Origin: Syntrophaceae bacterium UBA4778
GTDB taxonomy: Bacteria; Desulfobacterota; Syntrophia; Syntrophales; UBA4778
DNA length: 9,858 nucleotides
Reading direction: 5' to 3'
Assembly (NCBI GenBank): GCA_002403175.1
Contig: DHHG01000317.1
Location: forward strand, 16,592 to 26,449
Shown: one piece after another, positions 1-6,822 of the stretch
Layout of the letters: each line of letters starts with the position of its first letter
Position numbering within the stretch: the stretch's first letter is position 1
Made by a program: the position numbers and the translations under genes
The notes under the pieces: generated by a model
What the model saw: the letters and a program-made list of their open reading frames with translations, nothing else
Told to the model about the DNA's origin: nothing
The model's database searches: none

Positions 1-52
1 CCCCACACCGGATTTGAAGTCCGGGAGGCCCACCAGTGACCTAGGCACTTCC
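1..52 (-). tRNA. selC: Selenocysteine tRNA (anticodon UCA), 5' half, cut by window edge
   Basis: On the minus strand the RNA begins GGAAGTGC at position 52, the GGAAG start typical of bacterial tRNA-Sec, which has an 8-bp acceptor stem. A D-arm follows that can pair AGGTC with GGCCT. The anticodon stem CCGGA/TCCGG (20-24 and 8-12) encloses the loop CTTCAAA (13-19), with anticodon TCA at 15-17. The stem-loop GGACTTCAAATCC is the hallmark of tRNA-Sec. The variable arm, T-arm and 3' acceptor strand lie beyond the left edge, so the acceptor stem and the long extra arm cannot be checked. The product carries selenocysteine to UGA codons with SelB. The gene lies 86 bases downstream of moeA on the same strand but has its own promoter. 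Confidence 0.88.
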
Positions 53-73
53 ACGATGAGATATGATTTCAAA

Positions 74-102
74 TTAATAGCGAAATGTTGCTACTAAGTC
101 AA
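74..102 (-). promoter_or_regulatory. Sigma-70-type promoter of selC
   Basis: On the minus strand, TTGACT (102-97) is followed after 17 bases by TATTAA (79-74). Transcription would start near position 67, about 15 bases before the tRNA 5' end, which suits a tRNA gene with a short leader. Spacing is ideal and both boxes are close to consensus, so selC need not depend on read-through from moeA. Confidence 0.6.
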
Positions 103-112
103 TTTTTAAACG

Positions 113-140
113 AAGGGGTTTAAATCCAAGCTGACCCTTT
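113..140 (-). terminator. Weak hairpin after moeA, possible terminator
   Basis: Right at the moeA stop the minus strand can pair AAGGGT with ACCCCTT (one bulged C) across a loop of about 14 bases, followed by a short T/A-rich stretch. The stem is short and the U-tract poor, so this may only attenuate or may be chance. A near direct repeat, TTTAAACGAAGG and TTTAACGAAGG on the plus strand, frames it. Confidence 0.25.
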
Positions 141-1344
141 AACGAAGGAGTTGGACAGTAGCAATCGACCCTTTTTGGGCTTCCGACAAGTCCTCTGAAA
201 GCTCGACCAAGCCGTCGGCAAGAACCATTGACTTCAAAATCCCGGAGCCCTGTTCTCCGGTACTCGAAGCCATGATCTGTCCATTTTCTTCCAGGAGGCG
301 GACGCGGATAAAGTATTTCAACCCCGATTTTTTCCGGATGTCTTCTTTCAATACAGCTTTTACGGTTTTGCGGAAAAGGTTTTGATGCCCCATCATTTTG
401 CGCAGCGCCGGACGGACGAATTGTTCGAAGGAAATCATGGAAGATACCGGATTTCCGGGGAGTCCAAAGGCAGGCTTTCCCTGGATTGTTCCGAATGCGA
501 GGGGTCTTCCGGGGCGCATGGCAACTCGCCAGAATGCCATTGAGTTTCCTATTTCCTGCATAATGTCTTTTACCAAATCGTAATCACCTACGGATACGCC
601 TCCTGAGGATATAATAAGATCGGCTCTTGCTGCGGCTTTGAATTTGGCAAGCAGATCTTCTTTTGTGTCTCGCGCTATTCCGATCAGAACGGGAACTGCT
701 CCGCATTCACGAACCTGTGCAGCCAGCGCATAGCCATTGCTGTTCACAATTTTACCGGCGCTCAGGTCCTCGTCAATGTCAATCAATTCGTTGCCTGTCG
801 ATAAAACAGCTACGGTAGGCCGCTGGTATACGGATATGAAAGATCTTCCCAGTGAGGCAAGCATCCCAATCTCAGCCGGTCTGATTTCCGTTCCCGCCGT
901 CAGCACTATATCGCCACACCGCACGTCCTCTCCGGCCCAGCGAATATCCTGGCCTTTGGTTACCGGTACCAAGATTTTTACCCTGTCTCCCTGAGCCTGA
1001 GTATCTTCCATTCGCAATACGGAATCGGCCCCCTCAGGGATAGGAGCACCGGTCATTATCCTGGCTGCCTGCCCGCGGTTGACCTTGAATTTTGCGATGC
1101 TTCCTGCCGGGATATCTTCCGTTACCTCCAGAGTAATCGGGTCCTTTTCTGATGCCGATAGCGTATCTTCAGCGCGCAATGCATAGCCGTCCATTGCCGA
1201 GTTGTCCTTTGGAGGGATATCCCAGGGTGCGGTCACTTCTTCTGCAATGATGCGGCCCAATGCTGATAGTAAATCCGTTTTTTCGGAGCCGAGCTGCTCT
1301 ATTGACGAAAGGATACGCTCACGGGCTTGTTCAACTGTGATCAT
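139..1344 (-). CDS. moeA: Molybdopterin molybdenumtransferase MoeA
   Basis: MoeA inserts molybdate into adenylylated molybdopterin in the cytoplasm, the last common step of molybdenum cofactor synthesis. Numbering from the chosen start, visible family motifs are DNSAMDGYA (47-55), TGAPIPEGAD (98-107), STGNEL (182-187) at the start of the MoCF-binding domain, SSGGVSVGDYD (246-256), RPGRPLAFG (277-285) and GLPGNPVS (294-301), followed by the C-terminal beta domain containing SSTGEQGSG. The acidic residues matching E. coli MoeA Asp59, Glu188 and Asp259 are present. Length is about 401 residues, usual for the family (E. coli 411). An in-frame ATG at 1377 would add 11 residues. I prefer 1344 because MITVEQARERIL resembles the usual family N-terminus, no Shine-Dalgarno precedes 1377, and the best promoter would start transcription inside the longer version; the Shine-Dalgarno for 1344 (GAAAG) is itself weak. 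selC lies downstream on the same strand. Confidence 0.93.
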   Translation of the reverse strand: MITVEQARERILSSIEQLGSEKTDLLSALGRIIAEEVTAPWDIPPKDNSAMDGYALRAEDTLSASEKDPITLEVTEDIPAGSIAKFKVNRGQAARIMTGAPIPEGADSVLRMEDTQAQGDRVKILVPVTKGQDIRWAGEDVRCGDIVLTAGTEIRPAEIGMLASLGRSFISVYQRPTVAVLSTGNELIDIDEDLSAGKIVNSNGYALAAQVRECGAVPVLIGIARDTKEDLLAKFKAAARADLIISSGGVSVGDYDLVKDIMQEIGNSMAFWRVAMRPGRPLAFGTIQGKPAFGLPGNPVSSMISFEQFVRPALRKMMGHQNLFRKTVKAVLKEDIRKKSGLKYFIRVRLLEENGQIMASSTGEQGSGILKSMVLADGLVELSEDLSEAQKGSIATVQLLR

Positions 1345-1374
1345 GTTTATGCTTTCATTTAATTTAGTTGTTTC

Positions 1375-1403
1375 CATTTATCTGAAAGGGGCATTATTGT
1401 CAA
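1375..1403 (-). promoter_or_regulatory. Likely moeA promoter
   Basis: The minus strand reads TTGACA, 17 bases, then TAAATG, where the last three bases are the upstream ATG at 1377. A start of transcription near 1368 would leave a leader of about 24 bases before the ATG at 1344. The -35 box is a perfect match, the -10 box is weaker. Confidence 0.45.
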
Positions 1404-1483
1404 CAAAGACTAGGCCTTGTCTGCAGAAGATAAGTGTTCTTCTTTGAGTTGTGGGAGTTGTGGATTTCTGCTTTGAATTCGGC

Positions 1484-1582
1484 AGCGAGCGCATTCCCCG
1501 CTGCTTGCGGCGGGGTGAGCGAGCGAATGTTTAAACATCTTCCTAAAAGATCTGAGAATCGCCGGAGCTTGCTCCGGTATTC
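1484..1582. repeat. REP-like palindromic cluster between moeA and uup
   Basis: Two GC-rich palindromes share a TT centre. The first, 1496-1515, pairs CCCCGCTGC with GCGGCGGGG (one G-T pair). The second, 1562-1577, pairs CCGGAGC with GCTCCGG and is extended by GAAT/ATTC at 1556-1559 and 1579-1582. The direct repeat AGCGAGCG flanks the first (1484-1491 and 1518-1525), and the 8-base palindrome GTTTAAAC (1529-1536) lies between the two. The cluster sits between divergent promoters, so it is not a terminator of either neighbour. It resembles dispersed REP/BIME-type intergenic elements; copy number elsewhere cannot be judged here. Confidence 0.5.
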
Positions 1583-1604
1583 TTCAATTTAGAGATTTCA
1601 TCTG

Positions 1605-1633
1605 TTGACAGAGATTGCCGCCCATTTTATATT
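1605..1633 (+). promoter_or_regulatory. Strong sigma-70-type promoter of uup
   Basis: TTGACA (1605-1610), a 17-base spacer and TATATT (1628-1633) form a near-consensus promoter. Transcription would start near 1640, giving a leader of about 30 bases before the uup ATG. Confidence 0.65.
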
Positions 1634-1661
1634 CCCACTCCTCAATTTAAGAACAGGATAA

Positions 1662-1673
1662 ATGAAAATATGA
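1662..1673 (+). other. Three-codon upstream ORF overlapping the uup start
   Basis: ATG AAA ATA TGA (Met-Lys-Ile-stop) begins 3 bases after AGGA, and its stop overlaps the uup ATG in an ATGA arrangement. It could pass ribosomes to uup by reinitiation, or be chance in AT-rich leader sequence. Translation is not demonstrated. Confidence 0.2.
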
Positions 1674-3580
1674 CATTGATGCGGATCAGTAATGTCTCCG
1701 TGAGTTTTGGCGGGCCACAATTGCTGGATGGTGCGGAGTTGTGTATTGAAGAAGGGGAGAGGATTGGCCTTTTAGGCCGCAACGGTTCTGGTAAAACAAC
1801 CTTCATGAAAATGCTCAATGGAGAAATTCCGGCAGATAGAGGGGAGATTATCAAGAAAGACGCCATGCGGGTTTCCCTTCTTCCACAGGAAGTTCCTGAT
1901 GAACTTCCCGGTCAGGTCTATCATATTGTGGCCTCGGGAGGTCGGGAGCATATTGACCTGCTTGAGCAGTACCATGATCTGACATCCCGGATAGCTTATC
2001 AAGCTGAAGATGAGCTACTGAAAAAGCTCGAACAGGTTCAGCATCAGCTGGAAACAACAGGTGCCTGGCATTTCCATCAACACGTGGAGAAGGTGATTGC
2101 CCGGACCGGTCTCGATAAAGAAGCCGAATTCCGAGTTCTTTCCGCTGGATTGAAGCGCCGCACGTTCCTGGCGAAAGCCCTTGCGAGTGATCCCGACCTC
2201 CTGCTTCTGGACGAGCCCACCAATCACATGGACATCAATTCTATTGTCTGGTTAGAGGAATTCCTGCTCAAGTTCAATGGTACCATAATCTTTGTCACTC
2301 ATGACCGCGCTTTCCTGCAGCGAATGGCGACTCGAATTGTGGAAATCGATCGGGGACGCCTCCTTTCCTTCGATTGCAATTACAGTTCTTATCTGGAACG
2401 CAGGAAATCAATATTGGATGCGGAAGAAAAGGAATGGGAAACTTTTGACAAGAAACTGGCCAAGGAGGAAGTATGGATTCGGCAGGGAATCAAAGCCCGG
2501 CGCACGCGAAATGAAGGCAGGGTGAGGGCTTTGCTTCAGCTCCGAAGGGAACGCGATCTTCGGCGAGAGCGAACGGGGAATGCTCGATTGGCTATTCAGG
2601 AAGCGAAAAGGAGCGGCAAGCTCGTCGTCGATGCGGATAAAATTTCATTCTCCTATGGCGAGAGGAAGATAATCGAAGATTTCTCCACGACTATCATTCG
2701 CGGAGATAAGATCGGAATCATCGGTCCCAATGGTTCAGGCAAATCAACCCTGCTCAGAATACTTCTGGGAGAATTGGCACCGCAGAAGGGACAGCTCCGG
2801 CTGGGCGTCGGACTGAATATCGCCTATTTCGATCAGCTCCGGGCGCAGCTCGATGAAGACAGGACGCTAAAGGACAATATAGCGGACGGCAACGACACCA
2901 TTTTCTTCAGGGGTGCGGCGCGCCACGTAATCGGCTATCTTCAGGATTTCCTCTTTCCCCCGGAACAGATCCTGTCCCCCGTTCGATCGCTATCGGGTGG
3001 GGAGCGCAATCGCCTTCTTCTTGCCAAGCTCTTCAGCAAACCATCGAATGTCCTGGTTCTTGATGAGCCGACCAACGATCTCGATACGGAAACGCTTGAA
3101 CTCCTGGAAGAACAAATTATTCATTACAACGGCACGCTCCTGCTCGTCAGTCATGACCGGGCCTTCCTGAACAATGTCGTCACCTCCACGATGGTTTTCG
3201 AAGGAGAGGGACGCCTGGAGGAATATGTGGGAGGATACGAGGACTGGCTCAATCAGAGGGCCATTTCAGGTAAATCGGAACCACAGAAGGCGCCATCCGG
3301 AGAGGAAAAATCGGGGAAGGAAAAGAGGCCGAAAGAAAAACGAAAGCTCTCTTTCAAGGAGTCGCGGGAATTGGAATCAATTCCCCAGGAAATTGACGCG
3401 CTGGAGAAGGAGAAAGCGGAGATCATCGCCGATTTGAGTTCACCCGAATTTTACGCAAAGTCCGATCCGGACCGTGTGACAGCTACGAATGCACGTCTGC
3501 AAGAACTGGAAGGAGAACTGGAGGAAAAATATCAGCGCTGGGAACACCTGGATCAGCTCGTAAAGCAATATGGTCTGTAA
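1670..3580 (+). CDS. uup: ABC-F family ATPase, Uup type
   Basis: This is a soluble twin-ATPase of the ABC-F family. Members lack membrane segments and act on ribosomes or, for Uup, also affect transposon excision and DNA structures. First cassette: Walker A GRNGSGKT (36-43), signature LSAGLKRR (157-164), Walker B LLLLDEP (177-183). Second cassette: Walker A GPNGSGKS (352-359), signature LSGGERNR (441-448), Walker B VLVLDEP (461-467). Both catalytic glutamates (182 and 466) are present. The inter-cassette linker (about 240-315) is arginine-rich, as in ABC-F proteins. A charged Lys/Glu stretch (535-560) leads into a C-terminal coiled coil (560-636), the feature that separates Uup from EttA; length 636 matches E. 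coli Uup (635). The first signature has Ala where Gly is usual. Best Shine-Dalgarno (AGGA at 1655-1658) lies 11 bases from this ATG but only 3 from a mini-ORF ATG at 1662. Confidence 0.9.
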   Translation: MTLMRISNVSVSFGGPQLLDGAELCIEEGERIGLLGRNGSGKTTFMKMLNGEIPADRGEIIKKDAMRVSLLPQEVPDELPGQVYHIVASGGREHIDLLEQYHDLTSRIAYQAEDELLKKLEQVQHQLETTGAWHFHQHVEKVIARTGLDKEAEFRVLSAGLKRRTFLAKALASDPDLLLLDEPTNHMDINSIVWLEEFLLKFNGTIIFVTHDRAFLQRMATRIVEIDRGRLLSFDCNYSSYLERRKSILDAEEKEWETFDKKLAKEEVWIRQGIKARRTRNEGRVRALLQLRRERDLRRERTGNARLAIQEAKRSGKLVVDADKISFSYGERKIIEDFSTTIIRGDKIGIIGPNGSGKSTLLRILLGELAPQKGQLRLGVGLNIAYFDQLRAQLDEDRTLKDNIADGNDTIFFRGAARHVIGYLQDFLFPPEQILSPVRSLSGGERNRLLLAKLFSKPSNVLVLDEPTNDLDTETLELLEEQIIHYNGTLLLVSHDRAFLNNVVTSTMVFEGEGRLEEYVGGYEDWLNQRAISGKSEPQKAPSGEEKSGKEKRPKEKRKLSFKESRELESIPQEIDALEKEKAEIIADLSSPEFYAKSDPDRVTATNARLQELEGELEEKYQRWEHLDQLVKQYGL

Positions 3581-3707
3581 CTGCGTAAATAGCATCAAAC
3601 AAGATATCAACATCACCGGCTGTAATTTGAACAAATGTTAGACGTTCTGAATCGGGCATGTAAATTGCTTGTTTTTCTGATTAAAACATGCGAACCGGGA
3701 GTGGGAT

Positions 3708-4106
3708 ATGAGAAAGATAAGCGAACTGTGTTTCAAGTCCACCGGCAATTTCAAGCAGATCCTTGAAAGAAGGCGTTTTGAACGCTTTCGGGTAGAGATT
3801 CCAGCTACTGTAGAACTGATGACTCCGGGCGGATGCAAGGAGCTGGTTTTGAAGACTTCGGAAATATCCGCAAATGGCGCATATTTCCCATATAGGGAAA
3901 ATTTTTCTGCCGGATGTAGCATCAGAATGAACTTCATTCTTGAATTTCCGGAATCGGGCGAGTCTAACAGAGCGGGTAAAATAATGCTGATTACGGTTAA
4001 CGGCACAATTTTGAGAGTGGATGATGCCGGCACAGCCGTTTCTTTCAACCAGGATTATCAGATTGCCTCTATCTGTTCCCGGCAGTCTCGCAGCAAGCTT
4101 CATTGA
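3708..4106 (+). CDS. Small PilZ-domain protein
   Basis: A 132-residue protein that is almost entirely one PilZ domain, a c-di-GMP-binding beta barrel. The N-terminal RRxxR motif is present (Arg22, Arg23, Arg26 within ERRRFERFRV). The second motif, normally [D/N]xSxxG, reads EISANG with Glu52, Ser54 and Gly57, so Glu replaces the usual Asp or Asn. The following strands (GAYFPY, SIRMNFILEFP, GTILRV, GTAVSF) fit the barrel. No signal peptide or membrane helix is seen, so it should be cytoplasmic. GGGAGTGGG just before the ATG serves as ribosome site. Known single-domain PilZ proteins act as c-di-GMP adaptors for motility, secretion or polysaccharide systems; the partner here is unknown. A terminator follows, so it is not in one transcript with the CheX-like gene unless read-through occurs. 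Binding is likely but the substitution makes it uncertain. Confidence 0.8.
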   Translation: MRKISELCFKSTGNFKQILERRRFERFRVEIPATVELMTPGGCKELVLKTSEISANGAYFPYRENFSAGCSIRMNFILEFPESGESNRAGKIMLITVNGTILRVDDAGTAVSFNQDYQIASICSRQSRSKLH

Positions 4107-4147
4107 TATGCACAGCCAAGGGACCATTAACTCGATTTAATTCAGAG

Positions 4148-4194
4148 AACAGGAAGCTGTGATCGAACGGGACAATCACTTTCCTGTTTTTCAT
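4148..4194 (+). terminator. Rho-independent terminator after the PilZ gene
   Basis: AACAGGAA (4148-4155) pairs with TTCCTGTT (4181-4188), with an inner GTGAT/ATCAC pairing. The 3' arm runs into TTTTTC, forming the U-tract. It lies about 40 bases after the PilZ stop. Confidence 0.65.
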
Positions 4195-4216
4195 ATTATT
4201 AGACTCCAAAAATCAT

Positions 4217-4244
4217 TTGACTACCTGCGTTCGTGTGATAATAG
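4217..4244 (+). promoter_or_regulatory. Possible promoter of the CheX-like gene
   Basis: TTGACT (4217-4222) is followed by GATAATAG (4237-4244). The spacer is 14-16 bases depending on how the -10 is set, shorter than ideal. It is placed between the terminator and the next start codon. Confidence 0.35.
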
Positions 4245-4284
4245 ATGGCCGGTAAAAATTCAGAAATAGTTCGGGGCTGTTCAG

Positions 4285-5229
4285 ATGGATGTTAAATACA
4301 TAAACCCTTTTCTCCAGGGTACGATGGAAGTATTGATGAAGATGTCTTCACTTTCTGCTGTTGCGGGAAAGCCTTATATCAAAGAGGGAGACATTGCCCC
4401 AGGCGATATATCCGGAATAATCGGCATTACAGGTGAAGCTGTGGGATCGCTCGCCATCAGCTTCAAAGAATCCTGCATCTGCAGCATCGTTACCGGCATG
4501 CTCAATGAGCTTCATATGGAAATAAATAAGGACGTGATCGATGCAGTCGGTGAAATCACGAACATGATTTCGGGAGCTGCACGGTCCCGGCTTGAGCGGC
4601 AGGGCATGATTCTTTACGCGGCGATCCCGACCGTTGTTTTCGGAAAGGATCATACGCTGAGACATATCCTGAAACACCCCAGTATCGTAATTCCTTTTAA
4701 AACGGACGGAGGGGTGTTCTATGTCGATGTTTGCCTGAAATCTGTCCAAAAGAAGGCAGCCGATCCGCCCCCCAGACCGGAAGTCCAACCTGCCCAAAAT
4801 ATCGTCAAACCTTATCAAAAGCCTGCAGTGACTTCGTTGTATTCTAGTGGACATAAATCGGCTGTGCATCAGCCTAAATCCACGATTGAGAAACCACCTT
4901 CTCCTCCGCCCCCTGTTGCTGACGAGGAAGTCAAGCCGACGCTGCAGCAAACGCCGAAAACGCCCGCAGAAAAAATAGAAGCGCTGAAGAAAGCGATGGA
5001 AGATGCAGCCGTAAAAAGAGAGCAGGCATCTCTAGAATTGAAAAATAATCCGTTCATGCCTCTGAATGAGAGAAAAAAATACAATAAATTAGTGGATACC
5101 TGCGACGCCGCAATCAAACGTATGAAACTGGATATCTCTGCAATCAAAATGCTGGCCGAGATCAAAGACGGCGACATGGAAATCAAAACTCATTACCAGC
5201 ACTATGACAACAGCAAGATTAAAAAATAA
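4285..5229 (+). CDS. CheX-like domain protein with proline-rich linker and helical tail
   Basis: The first 155 or so residues match the CheX/CheC fold, a phosphatase acting on phosphorylated CheY-type receivers. The active-site pattern [D/S]xxxExxN is present as Asp86, Glu90 and Asn93 (in DAVGEITN), and the later conserved proline is Pro115 in AAIPTVV. Residues 155-227 form a Pro/Lys-rich, probably disordered linker with PPPRPEVQP and PPSPPPP. Residues 228-314 are charged and mostly helical, with a possible coiled coil at 228-253 and a second helical segment at 261-292. Typical CheX is about 155 residues, so roughly half of this 314-residue protein is additional. No signal peptide is visible. 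The ribosome site is weak (GGGG, 8 bases upstream). No other chemotaxis genes are near, so it may act on an orphan receiver. Enzymatic activity is inferred; the domain call is fairly secure. Confidence 0.78.
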   Translation: MDVKYINPFLQGTMEVLMKMSSLSAVAGKPYIKEGDIAPGDISGIIGITGEAVGSLAISFKESCICSIVTGMLNELHMEINKDVIDAVGEITNMISGAARSRLERQGMILYAAIPTVVFGKDHTLRHILKHPSIVIPFKTDGGVFYVDVCLKSVQKKAADPPPRPEVQPAQNIVKPYQKPAVTSLYSSGHKSAVHQPKSTIEKPPSPPPPVADEEVKPTLQQTPKTPAEKIEALKKAMEDAAVKREQASLELKNNPFMPLNERKKYNKLVDTCDAAIKRMKLDISAIKMLAEIKDGDMEIKTHYQHYDNSKIKK

Positions 5230-5361
5230 TATGCTCCGATATCTCCCTCATTAGCTGAGTTGGCTGCGATCTGTTAAATCTCCTATGCGCGAATCCCGCT
5301 CTGAATGCCTTCTGTACGGACCCGGTTCCCTTACCTGATTACTAATAAAATCCGTCTAAAA

Positions 5362-5397
5362 AAACCAATCCTTCCTGAAAGGGTTATTTTTCAATTT
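5362..5397 (+). terminator. Possible weak terminator after the CheX-like gene
   Basis: AACC and CCTT pair with AAGG and GGTT, with an unpaired AAT on the left arm, followed by ATTTTT. It is about 130 bases after the stop codon. The stem is interrupted and short. Confidence 0.3.
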
Positions 5398-5550
5398 GGA
5401 TCTTCGATGCTGCATTTCGATCGAATATCTAAAAATTGTACTCTGGTTCCCGTAAGGGAGATATGCAGTTTTCAAAAAATAAATACCGTTTTTTGGTCAC
5501 ACTTCCAGTTTCAAAGCGTCTAATAGAATAAAAGAATAGAACTGTCTGAG

Positions 5551-5580
5551 GTCATGATTGTACTTAAAACTATTCATGAC
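5551..5580. repeat. Inverted repeat upstream of the sigma factor, possible operator
   Basis: GTCATGA at 5551-5557 and its exact complement TCATGAC at 5574-5580 are separated by 16 AT-rich bases. Half-site centres are about 23 bases apart, roughly two helix turns. No U-tract follows, so a protein-binding site is as likely as an RNA hairpin. Confidence 0.3.
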
Positions 5581-5759
5581 AAATAAACTAACAGTCATTA
5601 AAATCATGGGGAGGTTATAGGAGGTGGTTGATTTAGGGCAGCAAGCTACTGTAATCACTTAAAATGCCCTTGACATCTTCATCTTAAAGAGAACGATCTC
5701 CGATTCAATTATTGGGACCGAAGTATGTTAACACCCAAAACCCAAAATGGAGAGAAGGT

Positions 5760-6602
5760 ATGGGATTAGAAATCGAGATGTTGGTCGATGCTGCTAGAGA
5801 AGGGAATGAAAAGACCCTGGAAGCATTGATATTGAAAATTCAAGATAAAATTTATGGACTTGCATTGCGCATGCTTTTTAATCCACTCGATGCAGAAGAT
5901 GCCACACAGGAAATCTTGTTGAAGATTATCACTCATCTGGGGACTTTCAAAGGAGAAAGTTCATTTACTACCTGGATGTATAAGGTAGCCGCTAATCATT
6001 TGCTGACCCTTCGCAAACGCAGGGCAGAACTGGAGGCCCTGTCTTTTGACGACTACCAGGAAATGCTGGACATGAAATCGGCAGGGGGATGGGAGGAAGC
6101 TAAATCCGATGTCCTCCAGCATCTATTTGTGGACGAGATTCGCATGACCTGTTTGCAGGGGCTGCTTCTTTGTTTGGATAGGGAACACCGACTGGCTTTT
6201 ATCATGGCCGAAATATTCGATATCAGTACTGAAGAAGGAGCCTTTATCCTGGAGATCACTCCTGCTGCTTTTCGCAAGCGTGTTTCTCGTTCACGCCAAC
6301 GGATACAACATTTTCTAAACAGGAATTGTACTTTAATCAATCCGGATAATCCTTGCAAATGTGAAGGCCACGTAACTTCTTTTCTGGCTGCTAAAAAATT
6401 GGACAAAGATCAATTGGTATTTTCCAACCATCCCTGCCGCTTTAAGCAGGAGGAAAGCACTTTGAATCATCTTAAGGAATTGGATGAACTGAGCAGAATG
6501 GTCTTCCTGTATAAGCACTATCCGGATTTTCATTCTCCAAACACCTTCTTGGAACATATTCGGGATTTGTTGCGGTCAAAAAAATATGAATTGCTGATGT
6601 AA
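5760..6602 (+). CDS. ECF-like sigma-70 family factor with Cys-containing C-terminal extension
   Basis: A 280-residue factor directing RNA polymerase to promoters. Sigma region 2 spans about 10-85, with DAEDATQEILLKI and SFTTWMYKVAANHLL, the core and -10 binding helices. Region 4 spans about 125-187, ending in the recognition helix TPAAFRKRVSRSRQRI. Beyond it is a 90-residue extension with NPDNPCKC: Cys190, Cys199, Cys201 and Cys226 (in NHPC) could bind metal or sense redox. Typical ECF factors are about 180-200 residues, so the extension is the unusual part. I chose ATG 5760 because GGAGAG lies 5 bases upstream. An in-frame TTG at 5712 would add 16 residues without an equally good site. No anti-sigma gene is adjacent, which fits ECF groups controlled through C-terminal extensions. 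The small membrane ORF downstream could be a target or a partner; that is inference. Confidence 0.85.
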   Translation: MGLEIEMLVDAAREGNEKTLEALILKIQDKIYGLALRMLFNPLDAEDATQEILLKIITHLGTFKGESSFTTWMYKVAANHLLTLRKRRAELEALSFDDYQEMLDMKSAGGWEEAKSDVLQHLFVDEIRMTCLQGLLLCLDREHRLAFIMAEIFDISTEEGAFILEITPAAFRKRVSRSRQRIQHFLNRNCTLINPDNPCKCEGHVTSFLAAKKLDKDQLVFSNHPCRFKQEESTLNHLKELDELSRMVFLYKHYPDFHSPNTFLEHIRDLLRSKKYELLM

Positions 6603-6822
6603 TTTTTTGATAATCAGAGAAGAAATTGTACCGGTTATGTTTGAGAATGGAGATATTCGAGCTTCTTTAGCTTTTTCAAAGTCCTAGCTGTTACCAGGAA
6701 GGGAGGTTGAAAAATTGTAAATGCAGTAAAGAGTAATGACACGGGTTTGACAATTGTGGGAAGCGTAGCACAAAAAGCAATGGAGCCTTTTGAGTTGGAT
6801 CAAGAATTAAACGGAGGTCATC
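6603..6822 (+). other. 220-base gap between sigma factor gene and small ORF
   Basis: No gene is supported. CTGAT/ATCAG around 6595-6616 could pair but no U-tract follows, so no terminator is evident after the sigma gene and read-through into the small ORF is possible. A TTGACA at 6747-6752 lacks a good -10 at 16-18 bases. A Shine-Dalgarno-like GGGAGG near 6702 leads to no ORF of useful length. Confidence 0.4.

Larger units (their letters stand above)
5230..5759. other. About 530-base intergenic region with no convincing gene
   Basis: No reading frame here has a good ribosome site with protein-like composition; the 72-codon frame at 5305-5523 has neither. Visible items are a weak hairpin AACC-CCTT/AAGG-GGTT followed by ATTTTT near 5360-5397 (possible terminator of the CheX-like gene), the inverted repeat GTCATGA (5551-5557)/TCATGAC (5574-5580), two Shine-Dalgarno-like purine blocks GGGGAGG and AGGAGG (5609-5625) with no ORF beyond a few codons, and AGGGCA (5635-5640)/TGCCCT (5665-5670) overlapping a TTGACA at 5670-5675. 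No good -10 follows that TTGACA. The promoter of the sigma factor probably lies here but I cannot fix it. Confidence 0.5.

Noticed and set aside
4348..4950. 200-codon minus-strand ORF opposite the CheX-like gene
   Set aside because: It is antisense to a gene with clear domain motifs and is Arg/His-rich, as expected from a shadow frame.
5305..5523. 72-codon plus-strand ORF in the gap before the sigma factor
   Set aside because: No Shine-Dalgarno, no recognisable domain, and a composition that looks like random AT-rich sequence.
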